Below are positions 1 to 5,435 of a DNA stretch of 5,947 nt, piece after piece. The translations under genes and the position numbers were made by a program. Source of the stretch: Gemmatimonadales bacterium (GTDB lineage Bacteria; Gemmatimonadota; Gemmatimonadetes; Gemmatimonadales; GWC2-71-9); contig JABDII010000335.1 in NCBI GenBank assembly GCA_013003805.1, forward strand, positions 1 through 5,947. The letters run 5' to 3'. Position 1 is the stretch's first letter; each line of letters begins with the position of its first letter. The notes under the pieces were generated by a model, which worked only from the letters and a program-made list of their open reading frames with translations, ran no database searches and was not told the DNA's origin.

Positions 1-167
1 CGCTCGGCCGGCTCGTGCCGGCCGAAGGACAGGCAGTATGGCTGCCACCGGTAGAGTCGTAGGTAGGCGTCCCCGTCATCCGCGACGAGATCCAGGAGTG
101 CCTGGTCCACGGCCATGTTGCGCCACCCAGGCTCGGGGAGCGGCTCTATCACGAGATGACAACGCAT
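1..167 (-). CDS. Lipoate-protein ligase / octanoyltransferase family protein, N-terminal part (runs off left edge)
   Basis: Only the first 55 codons are present, because the gene continues past the left edge. The translation begins MRCHLVIEPLPEPG and contains WRNMAVDQALLDL followed by LRLYRWQPYCLSFGRHEP. This is the N-terminal signature of the biotin/lipoate A/B ligase fold (LplA, LipM and LipL): an N-M-A-x-D-x-A-L helix, then R-x-Y-x-W-x-P-x-x-L-S-x-G. Such enzymes attach lipoate or octanoate to a lysine of lipoyl domains. The deciding catalytic segments (the RRxSGGG-type loop and the LplA lysine or LipM cysteine) lie outside the window, so ligase and octanoyltransferase cannot be separated. 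It follows gcvP by 25 nt on the same strand, which fits lipoylation of GcvH. The chosen ATG at 167 lies 7 nt after a run of nine G; an in-frame ATG at 185 would add six residues (MGGGRA). Confidence 0.85.
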   Translation of the reverse strand, partial: MRCHLVIEPLPEPGWRNMAVDQALLDLVADDGDAYLRLYRWQPYCLSFGRHEPAE

Positions 168-174
168 GGCCCGA

Positions 175-183
175 CCCCCCCCC
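175..183 (-). repeat. G9 homopolymer (C9 on plus strand) in the gcvP-ligase junction
   Basis: Nine consecutive C on the plus strand read as G9 in the transcript, 7 nt before the ligase ATG at 167. The run can act as a Shine-Dalgarno-like element by G-C and G-U pairing with the CCUCC of 16S rRNA. It begins with the G of an upstream in-frame ATG (185-183). CCCC at 190-187 can pair with GGGG at 183-180 over a 3-nt AAT loop and partly mask the run. Homopolymers of this length are prone to slippage, both in replication and in sequencing. Confidence 0.6.
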
Positions 184-192
184 ATTGGGGAA

Positions 193-3126
193 CTAGGCGT
201 CTTCGTACGCCTCCATGGGTGGGCAAGAACAGATCAGATGTCGGTCCCCATACGCGCTATCGATCCGGCCAACGGGCGGCCATACCTTGTGTTCCCGGGT
301 CTCCGGCGTCGGGAGACCGGCGCGTTCACGCGAATAGGGTCGATCCCACGTGTCCGCGCACACATCCGCGATGGTGTGAGGAGCGTAGGTCAGGATGTTG
401 TTGCCCGGTTCTGCGCGACCGTCCTCGATCTCTCGTATCTCCTCTCGAATGGCGATCATTGCATCGCAAAATCGATCGAGCTCTGCCTTGGGCTCGCTCT
501 CGGTCGGTTCGAACATGAGCGTACCCGGGACGGGGAAAGAGACGGTTGGAGGGTGAAAGCTGAAATCGATGAGACGCTTCGCAACATCCTCGACGTCGAC
601 CTCAACCGAACGCTTGAAGGGGCGGGTATCGAGAATGCACTCGTGCGCGATCAACCCGTCGGCGCCGCTGTACAACAGTGGGTAGTGGTCTTTGAGGCGA
701 TGTGCCACGTAGTTCGCGTTGAGGATGGCGATGCGAGTGGCCTCGGTGAGGCCGTCCGGTCCCATGAGGGCGAGGTAGGCCCAGGAAATCGGAAGGATGG
801 ATGGACTCCCCCAGGGCGCCGCCGATATGGTGCCGCACGGCGCCTCCCGGCTGAGCGGCACGACCGGATGGTCGGGGAGGTGACGCTCGAGATGCGCCGC
901 CACGGCGATCGGTCCCATGCCTGGGCCGCCCCCTCCGTGGGGGATGCAAAACGTCTTGTGCAGGTTCAGGTGGCAGACATCAGCGCCAATGTCGCCGGGA
1001 CGGCAGAGCCCGACTTGGGCATTGAGATTGGCCCCGTCCATGTACACCTGTCCGCCGTTGGCATGAATGATCTCGCACACTTCCCGGATGCCGGCCTCGA
1101 ACACACCGTGAGTCGATGGATACGTCACCATGAGCGCTCCGAGAGTCCCACTGTGCTTCTCCGCCTTGGCGCGGAGATCATCGATGTCGATGTTACCTTC
1201 TGCGTCGGTCTTGACAGCCACGACCTTCATGCCGGCCATCACGGCGCTGGCCGGATTGGTACCGTGGGCGGACTGCGGAATGAGGCACGTGGTGCGATCC
1301 GATTCTCCGCGCGCCCGGTGGTAGGAACGAATCGTCAACAGACCGGAAAATTCGCCCTGGGAGCCCGCATTGGGCTGGAGCGAGATGGCGGCGAGGCCGG
1401 TGATCTCGGCCAGCTGAATTTCCAATGTCTCGAAGAGGGCAGTGTAGCCTTCGGCCTGGTTCCGCGGGGCGAACGGGTGAAGCCTCGCGAACCCTGCCCA
1501 GGTTATCGGCATCATCTCCGCCGTGGCGTTCAACTTCATCGTGCACGAGCCCAACGGGATCATGGCAGCCGTCAACGAGAGGTCCTTCGATTCCAGGCGC
1601 TTCAGATAGCGCAGCATTTCTGTTTCGGAGCGATACCGGTGGAACACGGTATGCGTCAGGTAGGGCGACGATCGCTGCTCGGCGGCCGGAATGCGATCGT
1701 CGTCTCCCGTGACATCGTCGAGACCGAATTCGAGGGGGCGTCCGAGGTTGAACACCTGGAGGAGATCGGACAGATCGGCGTCCGTCGTGGTCTCATCAAA
1801 CGCGAGTGCAAGGCGCGTCGCCGAGATCTGACGCAGGTTGATCTTCCGTGCAAGGGCCGCCGCGAGAATCTCCGGTAGCCGGTCGGCATCGACGTCAACC
1901 GCCACAGTATCGAAGAACCGTTTGTGGGCCGTCTCATAGCCGAGCCGCCGCACGCCGTCGGCGAAACGACGGGCCAAACGATGTACCCGCTCCGCGATAC
2001 GACGGATGCCGTCTGGGCCATGGTACACCGCGTACATGCTGGCGATGACGGCGAGCAGTACCTGTGCCGTGCAGATGTTGCTCGTGGCCTTGTCGCGGCG
2101 GATATGCTGCTCGCGGGTCTGGAGCGCCATCCGCAGGGCAGGGTGGCCGCTGCGGTCCTTGCTCACGCCGATGATGCGGCCTGGGATCTGACGCTTGTAG
2201 GCATCACGGGTCGCGAAGAATGCGGCATGGGGGCCGCCGTAGCCCAGCGGAACACCGAAGCGCTGGGAGTTGCCCACCGCCATGTCCGCCCCCCACTCTC
2301 CCGGCGGTACGAGAATGGCCAGGGCCAAGAGGTCGGTGGCCGCAGTTACCAGCGCGTCCACGCCATGTGCTCGATCGCATACCTCGCGAAAGTCCTCGAT
2401 GCGGCCTTCGGTCGACGGGTACTGGACCAGCGCGCCGAACACCGACGCATCGAAAGCGAATTCGGCCGGTCTGCCGATGGCCGTCTCGATCCCGCGCGCC
2501 TCGGCTCGGGTCTGGACCACGGCGATGGTCTGGGGATGACAACCGGCATCGATGAGGAACCGGTGTGCGTCCGGCTTCCGCGAGACTGCATGCGCCAGGG
2601 TCATCGCCTCCGCGGCTGCGGTGGCTTCATCCAGCAGTGACGCGTTCGCGATCTCGAGTCCGGTCAGGTCCGAGACCATGGTCTGGAAGTTGAGAAGGGC
2701 CTCCAAGCGCCCCTGCGCGATCTCGGCTTGATAGGGCGTATACGCAGTGTACCACCCCGGGTTCTCCAGGATGTTCCGCTGGATGACCGGCGGGGTGTGG
2801 CAATCCGAATACCCCATGCCGATATAGGATCGGAAGACGGTGTTTTGGGCGGCGAATCGCTCGAGCGCCGCAAGCACGTCCTGCTCGCTCTGGGCCGCGG
2901 GGAGGTTCAAGGGCCGGCGATCGCGGATGTCCTCCGGTACTACCGCATCGATCAGCGTATCCAACGACTCGTAGCCCATCGCGTCGAGCATCTGGCGGAC
3001 GTCGTCCTCGCGGGGTCCGATGTGCCGGTCTGAGAATCGCTCCCCGTCACGCGGGGAGCTCGTAGGCGCGCCCGGCGTCGCTGAATCTGACGTGGGACGG
3101 TCTGTTTGTTCTGTGGTGGTGGCCAT
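193..3126 (-). CDS. gcvP: Glycine dehydrogenase (decarboxylating), P-protein of the glycine cleavage system
   Basis: This PLP enzyme decarboxylates glycine and loads the aminomethyl group onto the lipoyl arm of GcvH in the cytoplasm. It has 977 residues and is the single-chain form, with both halves (GcvPA-like and GcvPB-like) in one polypeptide. After a loose, Thr/Ser/Pro-rich extension of about 30 residues comes the usual entry motif FSDRHIGP (31-38). Other family blocks are YIGMGY (101-106), PYQAEIAQGR (131-140), GVPLGYGGPHAAFF (291-304), the linker FHRYRSETEMLRYLKRLE (495-512) and IPLGSCTMKLNATAEMMP (523-540). The PLP-binding lysine is K724 in NLHKTFCIPHGGGGPGMGP. The protein ends with SYGDRHLxCSC-like conserved residues (YGDRHLICSC, 959-968). 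The stop is TAG. The start ATG has AAGGA (3143-3139) 12 nt upstream, a rather long spacing, so part of the extension may not be translated. It is flanked by gcvH (86 nt upstream) and the ligase gene (25 nt downstream). Confidence 0.98.
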   Translation of the reverse strand: MATTTEQTDRPTSDSATPGAPTSSPRDGERFSDRHIGPREDDVRQMLDAMGYESLDTLIDAVVPEDIRDRRPLNLPAAQSEQDVLAALERFAAQNTVFRSYIGMGYSDCHTPPVIQRNILENPGWYTAYTPYQAEIAQGRLEALLNFQTMVSDLTGLEIANASLLDEATAAAEAMTLAHAVSRKPDAHRFLIDAGCHPQTIAVVQTRAEARGIETAIGRPAEFAFDASVFGALVQYPSTEGRIEDFREVCDRAHGVDALVTAATDLLALAILVPPGEWGADMAVGNSQRFGVPLGYGGPHAAFFATRDAYKRQIPGRIIGVSKDRSGHPALRMALQTREQHIRRDKATSNICTAQVLLAVIASMYAVYHGPDGIRRIAERVHRLARRFADGVRRLGYETAHKRFFDTVAVDVDADRLPEILAAALARKINLRQISATRLALAFDETTTDADLSDLLQVFNLGRPLEFGLDDVTGDDDRIPAAEQRSSPYLTHTVFHRYRSETEMLRYLKRLESKDLSLTAAMIPLGSCTMKLNATAEMMPITWAGFARLHPFAPRNQAEGYTALFETLEIQLAEITGLAAISLQPNAGSQGEFSGLLTIRSYHRARGESDRTTCLIPQSAHGTNPASAVMAGMKVVAVKTDAEGNIDIDDLRAKAEKHSGTLGALMVTYPSTHGVFEAGIREVCEIIHANGGQVYMDGANLNAQVGLCRPGDIGADVCHLNLHKTFCIPHGGGGPGMGPIAVAAHLERHLPDHPVVPLSREAPCGTISAAPWGSPSILPISWAYLALMGPDGLTEATRIAILNANYVAHRLKDHYPLLYSGADGLIAHECILDTRPFKRSVEVDVEDVAKRLIDFSFHPPTVSFPVPGTLMFEPTESEPKAELDRFCDAMIAIREEIREIEDGRAEPGNNILTYAPHTIADVCADTWDRPYSRERAGLPTPETREHKVWPPVGRIDSAYGDRHLICSCPPMEAYEDA

Positions 3127-3141
3127 GAGCGGTCACAGTCC

Positions 3142-3186
3142 TTACATGCGAACGCCCCGAGGTTGGACCCCGGGGCGTTGGTTCAT
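3142..3186 (-). CDS. Possible 14-residue leader peptide in the gcvH-gcvP spacer
   Basis: A short reading frame, ATG at 3186 to TAA at 3142, would encode MNQRPGVQPRGVRM. Upstream, GAGGTGA (3203-3197) matches the anti-Shine-Dalgarno region over seven bases, although it sits 10 nt from the ATG, which is longer than ideal. The TAA overlaps the AAGGA of the gcvP ribosome binding site (TAAGGA), an arrangement that would permit translational coupling. The frame spans the hairpin at 3151-3179, so translating it would melt that hairpin. The peptide is not rich in glycine and resembles no known leader that I recognise. A 15-codon frame in GC-rich DNA can easily arise by chance, so this is a hypothesis. 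Confidence 0.22.
   Translation of the reverse strand: MNQRPGVQPRGVRM
3151..3179 (-). other. Perfect 9-bp stem-loop between gcvH and gcvP
   Basis: AACGCCCCG and CGGGGCGTT are exact inverted repeats separated by 11 nt. Inside the loop, GGT/ACC can add three more pairs after one mismatch. No T-run follows in either direction, so it does not look like an intrinsic terminator. It may instead act in mRNA stability, processing, or access to the gcvP start. Part of its stem can also pair with 3199-3211 just after the gcvH stop. Confidence 0.65.
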
Positions 3187-3212
3187 GCCAAATGTCTCAC
3201 CTCGGGGTGTTC

Positions 3213-3599
3213 TTACTCGCCAATATGCTGGCCGTACGCCTCAGCGTTGAGGAGGGTATCGAGTTCGTCCGGGGCGCCCAACTTGAATCGGACCATCCAG
3301 CCCTCTCCATAGGGATCGTTATTGACCATTGCGGGGTCGGCCTCAATGCTGCCGTTCACTTCCACGACTTCGCCGCTGGCCGGGCAGAACAGCTCCGAGA
3401 CGGCCTTTACGGCCTCGATCGTGCCGAACATCTGACCCTGATCGAATTCCTCACCTACTTTGGGCAGGCTCACAAACACGATATCCCCGAGTTCGCCCTG
3501 GGCGTAATCGGTAATGCCAATCTCGATGATGTCGTCCTCGATTTTCCTGACGAACTCGTGCTCCTCACTATAGAGGAGGTCTTCCGGCACGTTGGACAC
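3213..3599 (-). CDS. gcvH: Glycine cleavage system H protein (lipoyl carrier)
   Basis: GcvH carries the aminomethyl group from GcvP to GcvT on a lipoyl-lysine arm. I take the GTG at 3599 as the start. It gives a 128-residue protein beginning (M)SNVPEDLLYSEEHEFV, the usual length and N-terminus of the family, and GGGAG lies 5 nt upstream. A longer in-frame start at 3698 would add 33 residues without family character and overlap coaE by 43 nt, so I reject it. Conserved features in order are EEHEF (12-16), the IGITDYAQGELGDIV block (27-41), and the lipoylation site K65 in GTIEAVKAVSELFCPASG. The C-terminal GEGWMVRFKL segment follows. The gene lies 56 nt downstream of coaE and 86 nt upstream of gcvP. 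A candidate promoter of its own lies at 3631-3659. gcvT is not adjacent. Confidence 0.97.
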   Translation of the reverse strand: MSNVPEDLLYSEEHEFVRKIEDDIIEIGITDYAQGELGDIVFVSLPKVGEEFDQGQMFGTIEAVKAVSELFCPASGEVVEVNGSIEADPAMVNNDPYGEGWMVRFKLGAPDELDTLLNAEAYGQHIGE

Positions 3600-3604
3600 G
3601 CGGG

Positions 3605-3609
3605 CTCCC
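3605..3609 (-). promoter_or_regulatory. Ribosome binding site of gcvH
   Basis: GGGAG lies 5 nt before the GTG at 3599. It supports the short 128-residue GcvH over the longer frame that would overlap coaE. Confidence 0.65.
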
Positions 3610-3630
3610 AGTTTCGGTATTGCGGGGGAG

Positions 3631-3659
3631 AGGATACGCGGGAGAGGGACCGAAATCAA
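3631..3659 (-). promoter_or_regulatory. Candidate sigma-70-type promoter for gcvH-gcvP
   Basis: On the minus strand, TTGATT (3659-3654, 4 of 6 to TTGACA) is followed after exactly 17 bp by TATCCT (3636-3631, 4 of 6 to TATAAT). Transcription would begin near 3624 and leave a leader of about 25 nt before the gcvH GTG. The -35 box overlaps the coaE stop codon and the right arm of the hairpin at 3653-3683. The spacing and leader length closely match the candidate tdk promoter. Confidence 0.42.
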
Positions 3660-3683
3660 GCGCCCTCGGCAGGGGCTTGATTT
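3653..3683 (-). terminator. Hairpin over the coaE stop codon, possible terminator or attenuator
   Basis: AAATCAAGC (3653-3661) and GCTTGATTT (3675-3683) form a perfect 9-bp stem. It continues with four more pairs (CCCT/AGGG) after one bulged G and closes on a 4-nt loop. In the tdk-coaE transcript the hairpin ends in UUGAUUU. The U-rich stretch is therefore partly inside the stem, and termination may be leaky. It contains the coaE TGA (3658-3656). Near-symmetry means it could also act on the opposite strand. The position suggests partial separation of tdk-coaE from gcvHP. Confidence 0.45.
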
Positions 3684-4270
3684 ACCAGGGTCTTCCATAC
3701 TTCCCGGACGCGTGCCTCCAATGCCTGGACCGATCCGACATTCTCGATCACGATGTCACTCCGCTGACGCTTCCCCTCGGCGGGGTGCTGTGAGGCCAGC
3801 AACTCGTCCGCCTCCTCCGGAGTGAACTGGCGCAGGGTCACGAGGCGTCTTCGCCGGATTTCCTCCGGAGCATCCACCAGGATGATGAGGTCGAACTCGT
3901 CCTCCCAACCCACCTCGAACAGGAGCGGCACGTCGCTCACGACGATCGGATCGCCGCGACGCTCGGCCTGGGCGATGCGCTCCCGGTGAAGCAGCTCGAC
4001 GGCCGGATGTACAATCGCATTCAGGTCGGACAGGGCTGCCGGATCTCCCATGACGCGTCGCCGAAGCTTCGACCGGTCGAGCGCGCCATCGGAGCGGAGC
4101 GCATCTGGCCCGAACCGCTCGGCGATCCGTCGCAGGACCGCCGTACCCGGTTGTTCGACTTCTCGCACCAGGGCATCCGCGTCGATCACGGTCGCGCCGA
4201 GACGCCGGAGCAGATCCAATACGACGGACTTCCCGGCGGCCACATTGCCTGTGAGACCGACCTTGATCAT
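3656..4270 (-). CDS. coaE: Dephospho-CoA kinase
   Basis: CoaE phosphorylates the 3' hydroxyl of dephospho-CoA with ATP, the last step of coenzyme A synthesis, in the cytoplasm. The 204-residue length is typical. The P-loop is GNVAAGKS (8-15) after the strand MIKVGLT. Then come the family motif VIDADALVREV (28-38), NAIVHPAVE (84-92, with the conserved His-Pro), and the core VVSDVPLLFEVGWEDEFDLIILV (110-132). The lid region has arginines (138-142) and the ASQHPAEGKRQRSD block (159-172). The start is 9 nt after the tdk stop. No good Shine-Dalgarno is visible there, so translational coupling to tdk is likely. The stop TGA lies inside a hairpin. Confidence 0.97.
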   Translation of the reverse strand: MIKVGLTGNVAAGKSVVLDLLRRLGATVIDADALVREVEQPGTAVLRRIAERFGPDALRSDGALDRSKLRRRVMGDPAALSDLNAIVHPAVELLHRERIAQAERRGDPIVVSDVPLLFEVGWEDEFDLIILVDAPEEIRRRRLVTLRQFTPEEADELLASQHPAEGKRQRSDIVIENVGSVQALEARVREVWKTLVNQAPAEGA

Positions 4271-4279
4271 GGGGGCGCG

Positions 4280-4885
4280 CTACAGGAGGGCAGTCTGGCT
4301 CTCATCTCTGGCTGGCACCTGGTGGCAGTGCCGGCAGCGGGCCTCATACGCCTCCTGGCCGCCTACCATGATGGTAGGAGAGTTGTATGGGGCCGGCTGG
4401 CCGTCGATGAGCCGCTGATTCCGGCAGGCAAGATCACCGCACACCACACAGATGGCCTGCAGCTTATCCACTGTTTCGGCGATGGCCATCAGGTGACCCA
4501 TCGCGCCGAACGGCTCGCCCCGAAAGTCGGTATCGGTGCCGGCAACGACGACCCGGACCCCGCGCGAGGCCAACTCCGTCGCCACCGAGACGATGCCCGT
4601 GTCTAGGAATTGCGCTTCGTCGATCGCGACCAGCTGGGTCTCGGGCCGTACGAGGCGCATGATCTCGGCTGACGTGTCGACCGGGGCCGCCTCGATCTCA
4701 CGCCCATCATGACTTGATATGCTGTAAAGCCCGGCGTAACGGGCGTCGAGGTGGGACTTGAAGACTTGGACCTGGCGTCGAGCGATGATTGCCCGCCGCA
4801 CTCGCCGGATCAATTCCTCGCTCTTGCCGCTGAACATCACCCCGCATACGACTTCGATCCATCCGGGATGACTTCCATGGTACAT
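4280..4885 (-). CDS. tdk: Thymidine kinase (type II, zinc-binding)
   Basis: Tdk phosphorylates thymidine (and deoxyuridine) to the monophosphate with ATP in pyrimidine salvage. The protein has 201 residues, a normal length for the bacterial/vaccinia-like type II family. The Walker A motif is GVMFSGKSEEL (15-25). The Walker B/catalytic motif is VAIDEAQF (86-93), with E90 the expected general base. VAGTDTDFRGEPFG (114-127) is the conserved segment after it. Four structural-zinc cysteines are visible as CVVC (146-149) and CRHC (184-187), with the substrate-side YEARC motif at 180-184. The ATG at 4885 puts IEVVCGVMFSGKS at the usual distance, and GGAG lies 11 nt upstream. It is first in the minus-strand gene series and is divergent from hup, with a good promoter candidate at 4916-4944. 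Confidence 0.97.
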   Translation of the reverse strand: MYHGSHPGWIEVVCGVMFSGKSEELIRRVRRAIIARRQVQVFKSHLDARYAGLYSISSHDGREIEAAPVDTSAEIMRLVRPETQLVAIDEAQFLDTGIVSVATELASRGVRVVVAGTDTDFRGEPFGAMGHLMAIAETVDKLQAICVVCGDLACRNQRLIDGQPAPYNSPTIMVGGQEAYEARCRHCHQVPARDESQTALL

Positions 4886-4915
4886 CGGTAGATTCTCTCC
4901 GCTTGGCGCCGCGGG

Positions 4916-4944
4916 ACGATAGCGCGTGATGTCGCGCCGGTCAA
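4916..4944 (-). promoter_or_regulatory. Candidate sigma-70-type promoter for tdk-coaE
   Basis: On the minus strand, TTGACC (4944-4939, 5 of 6 to TTGACA) and TATCGT (4921-4916, 4 of 6 to TATAAT) are separated by exactly 17 bp. The predicted start near 4909 leaves a leader of about 24 nt that contains the GGAGAG before tdk. The TTG of the -35 box is the left end of the palindrome at 4942-4955. Confidence 0.55.
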
Positions 4945-4955
4945 GCGCGCGCTTG
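4942..4955. promoter_or_regulatory. Perfect 14-bp palindrome between divergent promoters, possible operator
   Basis: CAAGCGCGCGCTTG is its own reverse complement. Its outer trinucleotides give the TTG of the tdk -35 box on the minus strand and of a weaker candidate -35 box (TTGCGA) for hup on the plus strand. A dimeric regulator bound here would cover both -35 boxes. No known regulator consensus is recognised. A smaller inverted repeat, GTCGC (4931-4935) and GCGAC (4955-4959), partly surrounds it. Confidence 0.4.
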
Positions 4956-4982
4956 CGACGGGGGTGCCAACCTCACGATATT
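4953..4982 (+). promoter_or_regulatory. Weak candidate promoter for hup
   Basis: TTGCGA (4953-4958, 4 of 6 to consensus) and GATATT (4977-4982, 4 of 6) are spaced by 18 bp on the plus strand. Transcription would start near 4989, giving a leader of roughly 70 nt whose last 30 nt are pyrimidine-rich. Both boxes are imperfect, and other starts in the leader are possible. Confidence 0.3.
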
Positions 4983-5048
4983 GCAGGCAGGGCCTGGTTT
5001 TTCTCGGATCTGCCGGCCTGTCGTTCCATTCTCAATTCTCTTCCTCTC

Positions 5049-5054
5049 AAGGAG
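5049..5054 (+). promoter_or_regulatory. Strong ribosome binding site of hup
   Basis: AAGGAG lies 6 nt before the ATG at 5061. It fixes the start of HU there, although the reading frame stays open further upstream. Confidence 0.85.
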
Positions 5055-5060
5055 CGTTCG

Positions 5061-5351
5061 ATGAACAAAGCGGAAATGGTAGCCACGGTCGCGAAGAAGC
5101 TCGACACCTCGAAGGTCTATGCCAACGAGATTGTCGACACCTTCTTTGCCAAGAATGGGATCATCACCGCCACCCTGAAGAAGGGCGGCAAGGTCCAGCT
5201 TCCGGGCTTCGGCAACTTTGAGACCCGCAAGAGGGCGGCCCGCCAGGGCCGGAACCCACAAACCGGTAAGCCGATCACCATCAAGGCCTCGACGGTACCG
5301 GCCTTCCGTGCTGGGAAAGCTCTGAAGCAGGCCGTGAACCGCAAGCGCTAG
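5061..5351 (+). CDS. hup: HU-family DNA-binding protein
   Basis: HU is a small dimeric nucleoid protein that bends and compacts DNA without strong sequence preference. The chosen ATG gives 96 residues beginning MNKAEMVATVAKKL, the canonical HU start. In-frame codons before it back to 4926 encode no HU-like sequence. The signature GFGNFETRKRAARQGRNPQTG runs from about 49 to 69. It includes the GRNPQTGKPI beta-arm with the DNA-intercalating proline (P66). The tail is VPAFRAGKALKQAVNRKR. Helix 2 (FFAKNGIITATLKKGG, 28-43) appears three residues longer than in E. coli HU when counted from the SK motif to GFG. It lacks the longer, extended N-terminus of eukaryote-like variants. It is transcribed away from tdk and is probably monocistronic, with hairpins after the stop and a convergent gene beyond. 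Confidence 0.96.
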   Translation: MNKAEMVATVAKKLDTSKVYANEIVDTFFAKNGIITATLKKGGKVQLPGFGNFETRKRAARQGRNPQTGKPITIKASTVPAFRAGKALKQAVNRKR

Positions 5352-5360
5352 CCGCCGGAG

Positions 5361-5378
5361 TCGAAGCACTCGCTTCGA
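5361..5378 (+). other. Short stem-loop after hup
   Basis: TCGAAGC and GCTTCGA form a perfect 7-bp stem on a 4-nt ACTC loop, 9 nt past the hup stop. No T-run follows, so it may protect the mRNA 3' end rather than terminate. A second small hairpin (CCCTC-ATG-GAGGG, 5388-5400) follows. Confidence 0.45.
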
Positions 5379-5402
5379 CATCGCCTACCCTCATGGAGGG
5401 AT

Positions 5403-5428
5403 ACGGGTCGCCCCGCTGGGTGGCCCGT
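5403..5428 (+). terminator. Probable terminator of hup
   Basis: ACGGGTCGCCC pairs with GGGTGGCCCGT over a CGCT loop, giving 11 pairs including two G-U pairs, and is followed by TTGGCGTTTT. The two G-U pairs become A-C mismatches on the minus strand, so the hairpin is oriented for the hup transcript. The U-tract is interrupted. An alternative fold, 5423-5427 with 5446-5450 around GGCGTT/AACGCC, also ends before a short T-run (GGGCTTT). Either way, the region separates two convergent genes. Confidence 0.5.
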
Positions 5429-5435
5429 TGGCGTT

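Noticed and set aside
166..1878. Long plus-strand open frame of 570 codons opposite gcvP
   Set aside because: It is fully antisense to the well-supported gcvP. Its translation has low complexity and no recognisable domain, and GC-rich third positions commonly keep the opposite frame open.
1924..2640. Plus-strand open frame of 238 codons opposite gcvP
   Set aside because: It is antisense to conserved GcvP sequence, with no domain or convincing ribosome binding site.
3156..3191. Separate gcvP promoter with TTGGCA as -35 box
   Set aside because: TTGGCA (3191-3186 on the minus strand) is close to consensus, but no acceptable -10 box occurs 16-18 bp downstream, where the sequence is GC-rich hairpin.
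3127..3212. Glycine riboswitch before gcvP
   Set aside because: The 86-nt spacer is shorter than a tandem glycine riboswitch and shows none of its conserved core. Only simple inverted repeats are present.
3192..3680. Plus-strand open frame opposite gcvH
   Set aside because: It mirrors the GcvH coding sequence. The minus-strand frame carries the family motifs and lipoyl lysine.
3600..3698. N-terminal extension of GcvH from an ATG at 3698
   Set aside because: It would overlap coaE, adds residues unlike any GcvH N-terminus, and would cross a terminator-like hairpin. The GTG at 3599 has a ribosome binding site.
3986..4606. Plus-strand open frame spanning coaE and tdk
   Set aside because: It is antisense to two clear enzymes and spans their junction, with no family character.
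4975..4980. Second minus-strand TATCGT as an additional tdk -10 box
   Set aside because: It repeats the hexamer at 4916-4921, but nothing resembling a -35 box lies 17 bp upstream of it.
4926..5060. N-terminal extension of HU from 4926
   Set aside because: HU homology starts exactly at the ATG at 5061, which has AAGGAG 6 nt upstream. The earlier codons lie in the promoter region.
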